DNA of 53,712 bases. Origin: Deltaproteobacteria bacterium. Its GTDB lineage: Bacteria; Myxococcota; B64-G9. Of this stretch, positions 12,541-21,821 are shown piece after piece; within the stretch, counting starts at the first letter, position 1, and each line of letters begins with the position of its first letter. The stretch covers positions 1 through 53,712 of the forward strand of contig JAUXGL010000005.1 of the NCBI GenBank assembly GCA_030622135.1, in the 5' to 3' direction. The position numbers were made by a program, and so were the translations under genes. The notes below the pieces were generated by a model, which was given only the letters and a program-made list of their open reading frames with translations, did no database searches and was not told the DNA's origin.

Positions 12541-13489
12541 CCTACTTCGTTTTCCTGGGATAGATTGTCCCAAAGAGGTTCTTACTGGAAATATGATTTT
12601 GGATAGCTACCTCATTAAAGTCGACCAACTCCTACTCGGCTCGGGTCTCATACGGCTTCCATATCTACTGGAATTGCGGGACCACTTGGAGGAATACAGA
12701 GAACGATTCATGGAAGACGGATTTAGCGAAGATGAGGCTGCCAAAGCCACTGTCGATAAACTCGACAATCCGGTTCTCTACTCGAAGCCACAACGCTCCA
12801 GAGTTTTACGAAGGTTTGTGCAGATCATTGCATCGATGACAGTAGTGGTGATCTTATTTGGCTTCTGCCTAAATCTACTGGAAGGTATGAGCATTACCGA
12901 AAGCATCGTAATGGGATGGCCGTGCAAGTTGGTTTGCATTTTGCTCGTTGCATGGTTTCTCACTTTCGCGTACCCAACGAAGGTCCTTCCCACCTGTCTT
13001 GGACCGGGTGGGACTTTTACGGTAGCTTATCCAAAGAGGACGATTATCCTTTCATTTGTTGTCATCCTTGTATGTTTGGCGTTATTGGCCGAATGTGTTT
13101 TCAGGATCATTGGGGTGAATTTTAATATCCCTTATACGAGGGAACTTTCCGCTAGCGCTTCTGTATTATCCGTGGCGTTTATCATCCTTCTTCTTATATA
13201 TGTTCTGTTGAAATGTATTGTCCGTCGTTACCAGGTTAGCCCTCAGGAACTAACCATCAGCAAGTGTTTTGGATCGACAGACGTGCCATGGGGAAATATT
13301 GATAAACTTACTTCCGTAGGTGAAAGACACTCCTGGTTACCGCTTAAGTGGTACTGGCGAGATGTATATATACTCGCCTATCGCGATGTCAGCGGAAAAA
13401 CAAAAAAAGTGCTGATACCATCAGAAATGGAAAACTATGATCAATTGATTCTGATCATCCGTGAAAAGTTAGGGCTCCCGAAGGTATGA
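12527..13489 (+). CDS. PadR-coupled membrane protein (HAAS/DUF1700-like N-terminus, C-terminal PH-like region)
   Basis: Overlaps padR by 14 bp; LLELRDHLEEYRERFMEDGFSEDEAAKATVDKLDNP N-terminal motif; multiple TM segments. Confidence 0.7.
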   Translation: MTITNLLRFPGIDCPKEVLTGNMILDSYLIKVDQLLLGSGLIRLPYLLELRDHLEEYRERFMEDGFSEDEAAKATVDKLDNPVLYSKPQRSRVLRRFVQIIASMTVVVILFGFCLNLLEGMSITESIVMGWPCKLVCILLVAWFLTFAYPTKVLPTCLGPGGTFTVAYPKRTIILSFVVILVCLALLAECVFRIIGVNFNIPYTRELSASASVLSVAFIILLLIYVLLKCIVRRYQVSPQELTISKCFGSTDVPWGNIDKLTSVGERHSWLPLKWYWRDVYILAYRDVSGKTKKVLIPSEMENYDQLILIIREKLGLPKV

Positions 13490-13659
13490 GGTGGACCCCT
13501 TAATCAAGACAAAAAAGTAGCCGTCGTAAGGTAGACCCCCAGAGGTTGTCCCCTGCCAAAAGGGCCTCAATGACGCACTGCGCCAAAGAGGGGGGGATCC
13601 GGGGGGGGGACTGAAAAACTGTGAATTACGGTTGATACAATGTTGATAATTTTTTGGCC

Positions 13660-14175
13660 TCATCGGCTTCCTCTGATCATGATTTCCGGAGCCTTCTTGC
13701 CTTCCAAATAAACTTCCGCTGGTGTCAGATAGGCAAGCGCTTGATGGGGACGTTCGTTGTTGAACAGATCGAAATAAGCGCTGAGTCCTCCATGCACTTC
13801 CGGTACATCGGTGTAGTCCTTCAAGTACACCTCTTCGTACTTGACGCTTCTCCATAAACGTTCGATGAAAATGTTGTCGTATGCTCGTCCTCGACCATCC
13901 ATGCTGATTTGAATATTTTGTGCTTCGAGGACTTTGGTGAAGTCCTTGCTCGTGAACTGAGACCCCTGGTCGGAATTGAAAATAATCGGCCGTCTGCAAG
14001 TTCCCAATGCTTCTTCCAGCGCCCATATACAAAAATGCGCGTCCAGGCTGTTGGACAGCTGCCAGGCTAAAACGTAGCGGCTGTACCAGTCGATAACCGC
14101 GGTCAGATAGACAAACCCGCTCACCATGGGTATGTACGTTATGTCCGTACAAACATTCGCCAGATTTTTTTTCAA
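13660..14175 (-). pseudogene. IS3 transposase OrfB, internally deleted (rve/DDE core retained)
   Basis: CTDITYIPMVSGFVYLTAVIDWYSRYVLAWQLSN...FNSDQGSQFTSKDF...GRAYDNIFIERLWRSVKYEEVYLKDY; N-terminal HTH_21 region absent. Confidence 0.85.
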
Positions 14176-14208
14176 CCACTCCAGTTCAACTTGGAGCTTG
14201 CCAATTTG

Positions 14209-14475
14209 CTAGTAGAGCTGTTCAATCAATTTCTCCTGGCTTTGGTCTCTTGTTGAAGCATTCTCGAACAGCTCTGGTAAACGGTCCAGCAGCTCCTTTT
14301 TCCATTTCTGAACCTGAGAAACATGGACCCCACTTCCACTGGCGATTTCACTCGCCGTCTTCCGCTCACGGACCGCCTCCAGAGCGATACGTGATTTGAA
14401 ACGCGAACCGTGTTTTTTACGCTTCCTGATTCCGGACACTGCCTGTCTCCTTTCTGTCTCCTGCTTCCGGATCAT
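14209..14475 (-). CDS. IS3 transposase OrfA (HTH_Tnp_1)
   Basis: GSRFKSRIALEAVRERKTASEIASGSGVHVSQVQKWKKELLDRLPELFE. Confidence 0.85.
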   Translation of the reverse strand: MIRKQETERRQAVSGIRKRKKHGSRFKSRIALEAVRERKTASEIASGSGVHVSQVQKWKKELLDRLPELFENASTRDQSQEKLIEQLY

Positions 14476-14519
14476 ACCTTAACCTACTGTCCAAATTTTG
14501 GGGTCCACTATACTTTGTC

Positions 14520-14891
14520 CGGACCCCCGACCGGAGGGAAGCGTGGTGGGTGACCTTGTGCGGAAGGGAACGCGAGGTCGAACCGGTCGATCTTGCAGGC
14601 ATGGGCAGGTTGGAACCGTTCGGCACCCAGGCGACCGGGTGCGACCTGGACGGTGACGGCATCACCGAGTTGCTCTTTTACGAACTGGTGTCCGGCACCT
14701 CCCATCCTTTCCTGCTGGCTCTGAGAAGAAGCCAGGGGCAGGACGGTGTTCAGGCGCTCTCGCTCGGCACCGCGGACATCGATCCCTGGTCATGGAGCTG
14801 CGCGGATCCGCGGGAACGCGGCGTCGACGACATCTTCCTGTTGAGTGCCCCTCCCAATTCGCTGTATGCAGTCCGTAATCGTTCCAGGTAG
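14520..14891 (+). pseudogene. FG-GAP/VCBS-like repeat protein fragment abutting the IS
   Basis: ATGCDLDGDGITELLFYELVSG...; open frame continues upstream toward the IS end without a clear start. Confidence 0.45.
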
Positions 14892-14894
14892 AGA

Positions 14895-15200
14895 ATGCGG
14901 AGCTTCGCGAGGAACACGATACGTAGACACATGACCCGGCTGGCCGGCCTGGGGCTCGTCCTGGCCTACGACTCCGGCTCGACCCGGACCCTGGACGGCC
15001 AGGTACCCACCCATGGCTTCGAACTCACCGCCGAGGGGTTGATGCCGTTCTACTTGGGGCGAGTGACGATCGACCTGGGCGGCTACCTTGGCGGATCGGT
15101 CGTGTGGCAAGAACTCCCAGGCTGGCCCAACCGGCACAGCCTCGGGTTCACCGCAGGGCTTTCCGCCTCGCTGACCTGGGTGGCGGCGTGCGCTTCTGAA
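14895..15200 (+). pseudogene. Outer-membrane/beta-barrel-like C-terminal fragment
   Basis: PFYLGRVTIDLGGYLGGSVVWQELPGWPNRHSLGFTAGLSASLTW, then apparently non-coding sequence. Confidence 0.3.
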
Positions 15201-15279
15201 TGCGTACCCTGTCATGTCGGTCCTCCCTGCCGGCGCAGGCGGAAAGAAAGCAGCCGGCCAAACAACGATGCCCGTATTC

Positions 15280-16185
15280 TCAACCCACCACGCAGTTACG
15301 GCCGGCGTTCTTGGCTTCGTACAGCTTGTCGTCGGCGGCGCGGATTAAATTCATGGGATCGGCGGCCATGGGAGAGAGTTCCGCGGCGCCCAGAGAAATC
15401 GTGAGCGGTATCCGGGCGCCGGCGAACTCGAAGACGTGCCGCTCGACCATCCGGCGGGACTTCTCGGCAATGGTACAGGCAGTGGAAAGGCCGGTTTCCG
15501 GCAAAACCTCGATGAATTCCTCACCGCCGTAACGAGCCAGCAACTCCTCCTTGCGGACCAACCGGGAGAGGACCGTGCACATCTCCTTCAATATATAATC
15601 GCCCGCCAAGTGCCCGTAGGTATCGTTGACCTGCTTGAAGTGATCGATATCCAGCATGACAACGGAGAGCGACCGGCCGAAACGGATGGCCCGCGCGATC
15701 TCCCGATCCAGAAACTCCACCAGGTAACGTTTGTTGGCCACCTGGGTGAGACCATCGACGATGGTCATGCGGTAGATCTCTTCGTGATAGAGACCCTCGA
15801 TGTTGCCGCCACTGATGAACTTGAAAACCACCTCTCCGATCTTGAGCAGGTCGCCTTGGCGCAAACGTTCGCGCTTGATGGGAACGTCGTTGACGTAGGT
15901 ACCGTTGGTGCTGTTCATATCTTCTATGAAAATGGCCCCCTTGATCCGATCGAGCTTGCAGTGGGTGCGCGAAACATTATCCCGATCGATCAGGATGGTG
16001 TTCGTCTGCTCCCGCCCGATGGTCATTTCTTTCCCGGTAACCCGGTAGTTTTTTCCCAGGTTGGGTCCGTGGATCTCGATGAGAGAACTTTCCTGGGGCG
16101 TCAACGGCTTTTGGATTTTGGACACCGTCGCCTTGCGGGTCTTGTCGTCCGACAGGGAACCGCCCCAGTTGTCCTTCGAGTCCAT
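15280..16185 (-). CDS. FHA-GGDEF diguanylate cyclase
   Basis: FHA: TIGREQTNTILIDRDNVSRTHCKL...DMNSTNGTYVND; GGDEF: DIDHFKQVNDTYGHLAGD, ARYGGEEF. Confidence 0.93.
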   Translation of the reverse strand: MDSKDNWGGSLSDDKTRKATVSKIQKPLTPQESSLIEIHGPNLGKNYRVTGKEMTIGREQTNTILIDRDNVSRTHCKLDRIKGAIFIEDMNSTNGTYVNDVPIKRERLRQGDLLKIGEVVFKFISGGNIEGLYHEEIYRMTIVDGLTQVANKRYLVEFLDREIARAIRFGRSLSVVMLDIDHFKQVNDTYGHLAGDYILKEMCTVLSRLVRKEELLARYGGEEFIEVLPETGLSTACTIAEKSRRMVERHVFEFAGARIPLTISLGAAELSPMAADPMNLIRAADDKLYEAKNAGRNCVVG

Positions 16186-16309
16186 AAGAAGGGATTATAA
16201 GAACAGTGACACCACACATCAAGCCACCACCGGCGAGTCGTCCCTCCGTGCTCCTATCTTGGCGACTTTTCTTGACTTTTAGGAATGCGGCTGCTATCCA
16301 ATCATTGTT

Positions 16310-17794
16310 GTGCATCCGTATCCCACAACCAACCGGCTCCTGGCGACACAACGACGCAGGAAAAAAGCGAAGTGGATTACCATCCTGCTGGCGATCGGAC
16401 TTGTGGCCCTGAATGCCTATCTCTTCCTGGTGCGCGGCCTGCCGCTCCCCGACGGGACCGAAATGCCAAAACCAGGGGGAAGCGCTTCAACCGCTGCGGT
16501 CGTCTTGCCCGAAGCGTTCCAAAACAGCCTGGGTCAGATCCGCGGGGTTGCCGGCATTCGCACCCTGGGAACCGCCGGAGCCGTACCCGGGCCCCACACA
16601 TCCTCGTTACGATTCGACTTCAAAGAAGCTCAAGGTGTGGCAGGCCAACGCGTACTGGAGCAATGGTGCCACCACATCCACGGCACCATGGAGCACCGAG
16701 ACACCGTCGCCACGGCAATGACCCGCCTAGGAATCGACCCGCCACAGGTGTTCTCGGTGATCAACGCACTGACGGGCAAGCTCGACTTTCGCACCTGCCA
16801 CCAGGGCGAGCGGTTCGAAATCCTGCGCACGCCCACCGGACACGTGGAACGCTTCATCTACCGGAAATCTCCGCTGGTCTCCTACCGAGTCGAACACCGC
16901 GAAGGTCGGCTCACCGCCCGGAAGGTCACGGAAACGGCAGAACGCAAGGTGGTTCCTATCGGCCTGCGCGTCAAGGGCCCGTTGTACACCACCTTCGATC
17001 GCGGCGGCGAATCTCCCCAACTGGTGACGATGTTCGTGGACATCTTCGCCTGGGACATCGATTTTTACATCGACGTCCACCCGGACGACAGCATCCGTCT
17101 CCTGGTGGAAAATTTCACCTTCAACGGCAAATTCGTACGGTACGGCCGGATTCTGGCGGCCGAGTACGCCGGAGACATCGGAGTCTACCGGGCATTCTGG
17201 TACGAAACCAACGATGGAACCATGGACTACTTCGACGAAAACGGCGACTCGCTGCGCAAGGCATTCCTGAAATCACCCCTGAAGTTCACCAACATCTCAT
17301 CCGGCTTCGGCAAACGGGTACACCCGGTCCTGGGGTTTTCGAAAATGCACCTGGGCGTGGACCTGGCCGCCCCCCGGGGGACGCCCATTTGGGCTCCCGG
17401 AGACGGGCGGGTCAAGTTCGCGGGACGCCAGGGGGTGAGCGGTAAGCTCATAGTTCTGCGCCACGCCCAGGGCTACGAAACCATCTTCGCCCACCTCCAT
17501 ACCATCGCGCCGGGCATTCGCAAGGGAACGCGGGTCCGGCAGAAGCAGGCCATCGGCACCGTGGGTTCCACGGGGCGCTCCACCGGGCCCCACCTGCATT
17601 ACGGCATGAAGATCACGGGCAAGCACGTCAATCCCTTCAAACAGCGCTTCCCACCGGCCAAGCCGGTTCCCAGATCCGAGCTCAAGACATACCGGCGGGT
17701 GACGGCGCCACTTCTGGAAAGACTCGACGAAGTCACTCTTCCACCGAGCGCTCACGCGGCGTCCGTACCTGCCGCGGGCAAGGATGCGGGATGA
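16310..17794 (+). CDS. M23 family peptidase (GTG start)
   Basis: SGFGKRVHPVLGFSKMHLGVDLAAPRGTPIWAPGDGRV...STGPHLHYGMKITGKHVNP. Confidence 0.93.
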   Translation: MHPYPTTNRLLATQRRRKKAKWITILLAIGLVALNAYLFLVRGLPLPDGTEMPKPGGSASTAAVVLPEAFQNSLGQIRGVAGIRTLGTAGAVPGPHTSSLRFDFKEAQGVAGQRVLEQWCHHIHGTMEHRDTVATAMTRLGIDPPQVFSVINALTGKLDFRTCHQGERFEILRTPTGHVERFIYRKSPLVSYRVEHREGRLTARKVTETAERKVVPIGLRVKGPLYTTFDRGGESPQLVTMFVDIFAWDIDFYIDVHPDDSIRLLVENFTFNGKFVRYGRILAAEYAGDIGVYRAFWYETNDGTMDYFDENGDSLRKAFLKSPLKFTNISSGFGKRVHPVLGFSKMHLGVDLAAPRGTPIWAPGDGRVKFAGRQGVSGKLIVLRHAQGYETIFAHLHTIAPGIRKGTRVRQKQAIGTVGSTGRSTGPHLHYGMKITGKHVNPFKQRFPPAKPVPRSELKTYRRVTAPLLERLDEVTLPPSAHAASVPAAGKDAG

Positions 17795-19506
17795 TCCACG
17801 CTATTCTGCAGCTGCTCTGGCTTCTTCCGATTTTGGCCGACCAGTCCGTCGATCCGGCGCATGCGCGGACCGAGGAAATCCTGCGCGGCATGAGCCTGGA
17901 ACAAAAGGTAGGCCAATTGATGATGGTGGGATTCGGTGGTCGAACCATGGGACCGGAGATCTCCCGCTTGCTGCTGGACCACCACATCGGATCGGTGGCG
18001 TTGTACAGCCGCAACATCTCGAACACCAAGCAGTTGGCTAAACTGGTCCGCAGCGTCCGCGAGACAATGCGAAATGACATTCAGCCGTTCTTGGCCATCG
18101 ACCAGGAAGGGGGCAATGTGGTCCGGGTCCGTACGGACGTCACCGTCCTGCCCGGCGCCATGGCCCTGGGGGCCACGCGGGATCCGGTGCTCGCCTACCT
18201 GGCCGGCCAAGCCAACGCCGTGGATCTGGGCCTGCTGGGCATCGACATGAACCTGGCGCCGGTACTCGACGTGAACCGCAACCCCGCCAATCCGGTGATC
18301 AACATCCGGGCGTTCGGAGACCATCCCAAGCTGGTAGCCGAAATCGGAGTTTGGTTCATCCTGGGTCAGCAACAGGCGGGCATGGCCACCGTGGCCAAAC
18401 ACTTTCCGGGTCACGGGGACACCACCCATGACTCTCACTTCTCCCTGCCGGTGACCAACGAAAACCTCGACCAGCTCCGCGGAATCGCGTTGCTCCCCTT
18501 CCGTGAAGCCATCGACGCCGGCCTGGACGCCATCATGACCGCCCACGTACGTGTGCCGGCGGTGGATAACAGCGATACCCCGGCATCACTGTCAAGAAAG
18601 GTGATCACCGATCTTCTCCGGGGGGAAATGGCATACGACGGCCTGGTGATCACCGACGATCTGGAGATGCGCGCCATCGCCGAGAAAATGAGCGCGGGCG
18701 AAGCGGCCGTGAAGGCCATTCTTGCCGGTGCGGACGTGATCATGGTCATCTGGACCCCCAGAAAGAAACACCAGGCTTACGATGCGCTGGTGGCGGCCGT
18801 AAAGGACGGACGCATTTCCCAATCCCGCATCGACACCTCGGTGCGGCGCATCCTCAGGCTCAAGGCCCGCAGGGGAACCCTGGACGCCCTGTCGGGCCAA
18901 GTTGCGTCGCTCTCCGACCGCTTTCCCAATCCATACCATTCGCGCCTGGTCAGGACGATTGCCCGTCGCGGCATCACCCTGGTGCGCAACCGGCAGTCCG
19001 TCCTGCCCCTTTGCCAAAGCCGGGGCGTTCTGGTGGCCGGCCCGCAGAAGGTATTCCTCAACGAAATGAAAAACCTGTTGCCCGACGCCACCATATTCAA
19101 CCTCAGCCGGGTGCCCTCACGAAAGCGCCGTCAGGAGGATCTAAAAAGGCTGACCAGGCTCGCCGGGCAGCACCGCGTGGTAGTGATCGCGGTGGTCAAC
19201 GCCTACCAGGCCTGGCTGGTGCAACGACTGTCGCACAACACCAAGGTTCCGCTGGTGGCGGTCTCTTTCGGCTCTCCCTATTTCCTGAGAAACTTTCCCC
19301 GAGTCACAGGCTACCTCTGCGCGTATTCCTACCTCACCTCCGTACAGAAGGCCGCCGCCCGGGCGTTGTGTTCCCGCATCTCCATTACCGGCCGACTGCC
19401 GGTGACCATCACCAAGCTCTACCCGCGCGGCCACGGCATGACGCTTCCCCGAGGCGCATGTACAACCGCCGCCGCTTGGGATAGACTCCCTGTGAATGGA
19501 CGCTGA
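17791..19506 (+). CDS. Glycoside hydrolase family 3 / beta-N-acetylhexosaminidase (NagZ-like)
   Basis: FLAIDQEGGNVVRV, VAKHFPGHGDTTHDSHFSLP, GLVITDDLEMRAI; ATGA overlap with the M23 gene. Confidence 0.93.
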   Translation: MIHAILQLLWLLPILADQSVDPAHARTEEILRGMSLEQKVGQLMMVGFGGRTMGPEISRLLLDHHIGSVALYSRNISNTKQLAKLVRSVRETMRNDIQPFLAIDQEGGNVVRVRTDVTVLPGAMALGATRDPVLAYLAGQANAVDLGLLGIDMNLAPVLDVNRNPANPVINIRAFGDHPKLVAEIGVWFILGQQQAGMATVAKHFPGHGDTTHDSHFSLPVTNENLDQLRGIALLPFREAIDAGLDAIMTAHVRVPAVDNSDTPASLSRKVITDLLRGEMAYDGLVITDDLEMRAIAEKMSAGEAAVKAILAGADVIMVIWTPRKKHQAYDALVAAVKDGRISQSRIDTSVRRILRLKARRGTLDALSGQVASLSDRFPNPYHSRLVRTIARRGITLVRNRQSVLPLCQSRGVLVAGPQKVFLNEMKNLLPDATIFNLSRVPSRKRRQEDLKRLTRLAGQHRVVVIAVVNAYQAWLVQRLSHNTKVPLVAVSFGSPYFLRNFPRVTGYLCAYSYLTSVQKAAARALCSRISITGRLPVTITKLYPRGHGMTLPRGACTTAAAWDRLPVNGR

Positions 19507-21199
19507 ATACCTGCCGACTTTCGAGTTCGAGGGGAATCTGCAAAAGATCTCCCTCCCGATGCTTATCGCCCACATACTGGACGAGCGGCTCACCGGAATG
19601 CTGCACATCGAAGCGGAGGAAACTACCCAGTGGATTTATTTCGAGGACGGGTTCCCCGCCGGTGTCCATGCACCCCACTCGCAAGACTTCCTGGGCTCGG
19701 TCCTGCTGGAAATGGGAATTTTGGACGATGCCGGTTTCAACGAATCCCTGATGATCATAGCGCAGACCAAGCAGCTACAAGGCGAGATCCTGCTCAAGAC
19801 GGGCAAGATCACCGAGGAGCAACTGGAGCACGCGCTCTCATTGCAACTCGCCCGCAAGCTGGCTAAAATGTTTACCCTCAAGACCGGCGACTATCGTTTC
19901 GTTGAGGACGAAGATCTCCCGTCTCCCATGGAACCGATCCGCATCAACCCATACTCGCTGATCCTCAACGGTATCAAGAACTGCTACAGCACGGACGACC
20001 TGAAGAAGGGCCTGGGTTCCCTGGTGGGAAAGTCCTGCAAGCTAACCTCCGAGTTCCACGAGCGCAGAGACCTGTTCGAGCTGCCGGTCGATGAAATGAA
20101 CGAAGTCGCGTTGCTCCGCGAGTTCCATCTGCCCCAGGACTTCGTCCGCCGCTCCGACCAGGGAACCACGTGGGCCATGATGATGCTGATGGCGTTGCAA
20201 AGTTGCGGAATGCTGGAGCTTGGAAGGCCCGACCAGGCAATTGAGTTCGCCGCGGCAAGCGTGAAACCGCCCGAACCCGCAAGCGGAGCGCACCCAGGGG
20301 CAGCGCACAAACCGCGGGAGCAGAGCGGCACTCGTGGCGAGCCCGCCCAAAGACCGGCGCCCATACCGGCAGCGGCCCGACCTCAAAAGGCCGCGAGGCC
20401 GGCGACGCCACCGAAGTCGAAACCGCGTAAGGCCGCTGCCCGGCCATCGCCGCAAAAGACGGCCGGATCGAAAGTGCCCCGCGACCTCACAAAAAAGATC
20501 CAGGAGAAGCACCGGAATATCCAGAGCGTCAACCTCTTCGAGGTCCTGGAGGTGTCAGCGAAAGCCAGCACTGAGCAAATCAAGAGATCCTTCCTGAAGC
20601 TGGCCAAGACCTTCCACCCCGACCTGGTCGCCAGCAGCGGGGACAAAGCGATCATCGATCGGATGGACGAGATCTTCGCCCGGCTCAACGAGGCCCACGA
20701 AATCCTGACCGACCCCAAGCGCCGCATGGAGTATGAACGCGCGCTGGCCGCGGAAAACCGGCCAACGGGAGCACGCCCGCAGGAGGCCCGGATCCACTAC
20801 GAAAAAACGCTAGTCTTCTACAAGAAGAAGGATTACCACAATGCCGCCAAGACCATCCAGCGTGCCACCGAGCTGGATCCGGAAAACGCCGACTACCTGG
20901 CCTACCAGGCGTGGATCGACTTCCAGAAGTGCGAGCAGAACGAAGCAAACACCCGCAAGACCAAGAGCGATCTTTACCAAATCGTGAGGATGAACAAGAA
21001 ATCCTTTCCCGCGGTCAGGTTCCTCTCGCTCCTGTACAATAAGCTCGGCGACATGGATGACTACGAGAAGTGCCTGTTGATGGCCAGCCGGCTGAACTCC
21101 AAGGATATCGAAGTCACCCGGGAACTGCGCCTGCTCCAGACCCGCAAGAAGAAAGCAGCCAAGCACGGACGGTTTCTAGGAATCAAGTTCAAAAAGTAG
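19496..21199 (+). CDS. DUF4388 (PATAN-like) - DnaJ domain - TPR protein
   Basis: N-terminal GNLQKISLPMLIAHILDERLTGMLHIEAEETTQWIYFEDGFPAGV; J-domain NLFEVLEVSAKASTEQIKRSFLKLAKTFHPDLV; TPR-like C-terminus. Confidence 0.85.
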   Translation: MDAEYLPTFEFEGNLQKISLPMLIAHILDERLTGMLHIEAEETTQWIYFEDGFPAGVHAPHSQDFLGSVLLEMGILDDAGFNESLMIIAQTKQLQGEILLKTGKITEEQLEHALSLQLARKLAKMFTLKTGDYRFVEDEDLPSPMEPIRINPYSLILNGIKNCYSTDDLKKGLGSLVGKSCKLTSEFHERRDLFELPVDEMNEVALLREFHLPQDFVRRSDQGTTWAMMMLMALQSCGMLELGRPDQAIEFAAASVKPPEPASGAHPGAAHKPREQSGTRGEPAQRPAPIPAAARPQKAARPATPPKSKPRKAAARPSPQKTAGSKVPRDLTKKIQEKHRNIQSVNLFEVLEVSAKASTEQIKRSFLKLAKTFHPDLVASSGDKAIIDRMDEIFARLNEAHEILTDPKRRMEYERALAAENRPTGARPQEARIHYEKTLVFYKKKDYHNAAKTIQRATELDPENADYLAYQAWIDFQKCEQNEANTRKTKSDLYQIVRMNKKSFPAVRFLSLLYNKLGDMDDYEKCLLMASRLNSKDIEVTRELRLLQTRKKKAAKHGRFLGIKFKK

Positions 21200-21332
21200 A
21201 CCCCAATCTCCCACTGGTGCCCCTACGTTTCGGGATAACATATTGACTACCCAGGGGAACTCAATATACGCGGTGCCACTATACTGGTGAGATAATTTTC
21301 TCGTGGTCCTCTCGCAAGTGTGCGGTTTTGCG

Positions 21333-21391
21333 CCGTCCGATGAAACGGACGGTGTAAGTGTCTCTTTTTACGCGGGAGACGCGTTTTTTGC
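21333..21391 (+). terminator. Possible stem-loop terminator region
   Basis: CCGTCCG/CGGACGG hairpin (21333-21352), then a GTCTC/GAGAC stem followed by TTTTTT. Confidence 0.3.
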
Positions 21392-21524
21392 TGCACCCTT
21401 GTGGTGTTGGGATCGACCGGAAATGGGGTGGGAGATCCTGGGTAGACCCGGCCGCTGCACAACTTATGGGCCCAGACAACCGCACGGTCAATTATGCGAC
21501 TGGCGGGTAGACGCCGATGCGGGG

Positions 21525-21737
21525 CTAGTCTGTAGAGTCGTCTTCGAGAGGATCTTCCCTGTAGCGAACTTTTCCGGCGGCAATCTCCCTCAAGGAGATG
21601 ATGGCAACTTTGTTCTTCGCGCTAACCAGCGGACGGGCACCGTCTAGCAACTGGCGGGTGCGCCGGGTGGCCAGCAGCACCAGAGCAAACCGGTTGGGTA
21701 CATTCCGCAAGCAATCTTCAACTGTTACACGAGCCAT
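21525..21737 (-). CDS. rpoZ: DNA-directed RNA polymerase subunit omega
   Basis: [57 protein letters not shown]. Confidence 0.9.
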   Translation of the reverse strand: MARVTVEDCLRNVPNRFALVLLATRRTRQLLDGARPLVSAKNKVAIISLREIAAGKVRYREDPLEDDSTD

Positions 21738-21821
21738 GGTCAAAACTCCTTGATCGGTCAAAAAAGCCGGAGAAGTCTAGCACCGCAAAAATCGCGACAC
21801 AAGCTTAATCAGGGGCCGGCT

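Larger units (their letters stand above)
13491..14508 (-). mobile_element. Degenerate IS3-family insertion sequence
   Basis: Terminal inverted repeats GTGGACCCC (13491-13499) / GGGGTCCAC (14500-14508) bracketing orfA and a partial orfB. Confidence 0.85.

Noticed and set aside
16285-17445. 386-aa ORF overlapping the M23 gene in another frame
   Set aside because: Arg/Pro/Gly-rich out-of-frame translation; the M23 frame has clear motifs
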